This document shows, one piece after another, positions 5,869-6,799 of a DNA stretch of 6,799 nucleotides. Position 1 is the first letter of the stretch. Each line of letters begins with the position of its first letter. This DNA comes from Clostridia bacterium (GTDB lineage Bacteria > Bacillota_A > Clostridia > Oscillospirales > CAG-272), in contig JAFUQY010000263.1 of NCBI GenBank assembly GCA_017472105.1, positions 1-6,799 on the forward strand. Reading direction: 5' to 3'. A program made the position numbers and the translations under genes. The notes below the pieces were generated by a model. It did no database searches. It was not told the DNA's origin and saw nothing but the letters and a program-made list of their open reading frames with translations.

Positions 5869-5918
5869 AAAACGCACCGTCTGCTCCGATTTTTCAAACC
5901 GGGTATGCGGTGCGTTTT
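5869..5918. terminator. Bidirectional intrinsic terminator between DUF4830 and the nucleotidyltransferase
   Basis: AAAACGCACCG (5869-5879) is perfectly inverted as CGGTGCGTTTT (5908-5918). The interior carries a smaller CCG/CGG pairing. Both strands end in a T run, with five Ts on the minus strand. It lies 11 bases after the nucleotidyltransferase stop and about 95 bases after the DUF4830 stop. The rest of 5774-5929 holds only the antisense promoter motif. Confidence 0.85.
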
Positions 5919-5929
5919 CTGCGTGGAAC

Positions 5930-6604
5930 TTATATATTATTAATGGAACAAATCAACCCGCGGCACCACCGGAACAGCAGCTCATACGCAGCATCAAAAT
6001 CGTACGTCTCCGCGTTTTTCAGCTCCATGCACAGCCGCATCACTTCCCTGTCATCTCCGTCGAGCACATCCAGCAGCTCCGCCTTGGTCTGCACAAACAC
6101 GCCCGTTCGGAGGTGATGCAGATTCTGGAGAATGAAGAACGCGGCGCGGTATGTCCCGGGCAGTGCGGCGATGTTTTTCTCACGGGATCGGTGGATATAC
6201 CGGTGGCACAGCTCGTGATAGAGGTTGTTCACGCTGAGCAGGATGAAATTCCGCTGATCCTCATCCGTCGCCGGCGGCAGAAGCTCCGCAAGACATCCGT
6301 ACACGTCGCGCGTGGTATGGAGAATGTGGCGGATTTCAAGCGGATTCCAGCAGGCGAGGTCGTCCCGTCCGCAGACAAAGCCGCAGGATTTATCGTAATG
6401 CCCGCCGGAGAGGAGAATTTCCCGGTACGCATCCAGATCCGCCGGCGTCAGGGAGTCCAGCACCAGCATCACGTCAAAATCGCTGTTTTCGTCCGCTTCT
6501 CCGCGGAGGTAGCTTCCCTGGAGTCCGATGTAGATAAGGCGGGAAGAAAATTTTTCCGTCAGGCGTTCCGTCAGCCATGCGAGATAGGAATCACGGTTTA
6601 TCAT
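5930..6604 (-). CDS. Pol beta-superfamily nucleotidyltransferase domain protein
   Basis: The protein has 224 residues. Residues about 23-50 carry the nucleotidyltransferase signature, GLQGSYLRGEADENSDFDVMLVLD: Gly30-Ser31, then Asp42 and Asp44 as metal-binding acids. A third acid could be Asp81 or Asp82 in GRDDLACW, but that is uncertain. Residues about 113-220 are predicted helical (NLYHELCHRYIHR, AAFFILQNLHHLRTG), like the helical C-terminal part found in stand-alone minimal nucleotidyltransferases and aminoglycoside adenylyltransferases. It would transfer a nucleotide from an NTP to an unknown substrate. The start at 6604 has AGAAGG seven bases upstream. An earlier in-frame TTG at 6622 would lack a site. 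There is no HEPN antitoxin/toxin partner on either side, so a MNT/HEPN pair is not supported. It lies 69 bases downstream of the tRNA-Glu terminator and has no clear promoter of its own. Confidence 0.82.
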   Translation of the reverse strand: MINRDSYLAWLTERLTEKFSSRLIYIGLQGSYLRGEADENSDFDVMLVLDSLTPADLDAYREILLSGGHYDKSCGFVCGRDDLACWNPLEIRHILHTTRDVYGCLAELLPPATDEDQRNFILLSVNNLYHELCHRYIHRSREKNIAALPGTYRAAFFILQNLHHLRTGVFVQTKAELLDVLDGDDREVMRLCMELKNAETYDFDAAYELLFRWCRGLICSINNI

Positions 6605-6673
6605 TGCGGCACCTTCTTTCAAAAATATTTTTCACATATTTCGTTCCGGCGGATCAAATCCCGGAAAACACAA

Positions 6674-6698
6674 AAACCAAGCCACTTGGACTTGGTTT
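6674..6698 (-). terminator. Intrinsic terminator of tRNA-Glu
   Basis: On the minus strand, AAACCAAG and CTTGGTTT are inverted around a nine-base loop and are followed by a T-rich stretch (TTTTTGTGTTTT). It starts nine bases after the tRNA. A shorter alternative hairpin, CCAAG-CCA-CTTGG (6677-6689), is possible because ACTTGG is directly repeated. Confidence 0.85.
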
Positions 6699-6707
6699 CC
6701 GTTTTGC

Positions 6708-6779
6708 TGACCCGAGGGGGAATCGAACCCCCGTTACTGCCGTGAAAGGGCGGTGTCTTAACCGCTTGACCATCGGGCC
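6708..6779 (-). tRNA. tRNA-Glu (anticodon UUC)
   Basis: The 72-base gene folds as a cloverleaf. The acceptor stem is GGCCCGA/TCGGGTC (one G-U pair), the D stem GTC/GAC with loop AAGCGGTTAA, and the anticodon loop CTTTCAC with TTC at 6746-6744. The T arm is GGGGG-TTCGATT-CCCCC, and the discriminator is A. The CCA tail is not encoded (GCA follows). The anticodon stem CCGCC/GGCAG has one C-A mismatch, at the 28-42 pair. It decodes GAA and GAG codons and, as glutamyl-tRNA, can also supply haem precursor synthesis where that pathway exists. The 20 bases to the right edge hold nothing I can identify. Confidence 0.96.
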
Positions 6780-6799
6780 GTAACACTGGTGAATCACTA

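Noticed and set aside
5267..5869. Minus-strand reading frame (200 codons) opposite DUF4830, downstream of the antisense promoter motif
   Set aside because: There is no ribosome site after the predicted start, no domain match, and a composition typical of a shadow frame. The antisense promoter may make a non-coding RNA or a leader instead.
5930..6604. MNT/HEPN toxin-antitoxin pair
   Set aside because: Only the nucleotidyltransferase is present. Neither flank encodes a HEPN protein: one side is a terminator and the other a tRNA.
6674..6799. Integration site (att) of a mobile element at the tRNA-Glu
   Set aside because: No second copy of the tRNA 3' end, no integrase and no composition break was seen in the window. 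The ACTTGG repeat belongs to the terminator stem.

Overview
This window looks like ordinary chromosome from a member of the Bacillota, class Clostridia, most likely a gut Oscillospiraceae-type anaerobe. The reasons are a clostridial NADP-type glutamate dehydrogenase, an ECF sigma factor paired with a DUF4179/DUF5643-like membrane anti-sigma factor, an AraM-type glycerol-1-phosphate dehydrogenase, a DUF4830 protein, strong AGGAGG-type ribosome binding sites, and a tRNA-Glu without encoded CCA. By eye the base composition is moderately GC-rich in genes and AT-rich in the spacers. I see no transposase, integrase, phage gene or CRISPR array.

Layout from left to right. Positions 1-357 (minus strand) are the first 119 codons of gdhA, leaving the window on the left. 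Positions 358-691 form a divergent control region of 334 bases. It holds a good promoter for gdhA, a good promoter for the next gene, and several dyads. Positions 692-1873 (plus) encode a 393-residue XRE-type regulator with a TPR-like C-terminal region, followed by a hairpin terminator. Positions 2075-3849 (plus) are a two-gene operon of an ECF sigma factor and its membrane-anchored putative anti-sigma factor. A row of helically phased TTTCA repeats and a possible autoregulatory promoter lie ahead of it. A bidirectional terminator separates this operon from a converging G1P dehydrogenase (3910-5187, minus).

The dehydrogenase is divergent from a small membrane-anchored DUF4830 protein (5282-5773, plus). 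A very canonical extended -10 promoter motif sits just past the DUF4830 stop codon but points backwards, antisense through DUF4830 towards the dehydrogenase gene. A second bidirectional terminator separates this block from a minus-strand nucleotidyltransferase (5930-6604). The right edge holds tRNA-Glu(UUC) with its own terminator, both on the minus strand.

The genes do not form one pathway: nitrogen assimilation (gdhA), signal-responsive transcription (XRE, sigma/anti-sigma), lipid-precursor metabolism (G1PDH) and translation (tRNA) sit as short independent units. I do not find a clear new defence or mobile system. The most unusual signals are regulatory: the antisense promoter over DUF4830, the phased repeats ahead of the sigma operon, and the dyads in the gdhA/XRE divergent region. 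All of these are sequence motifs only and have not been tested.
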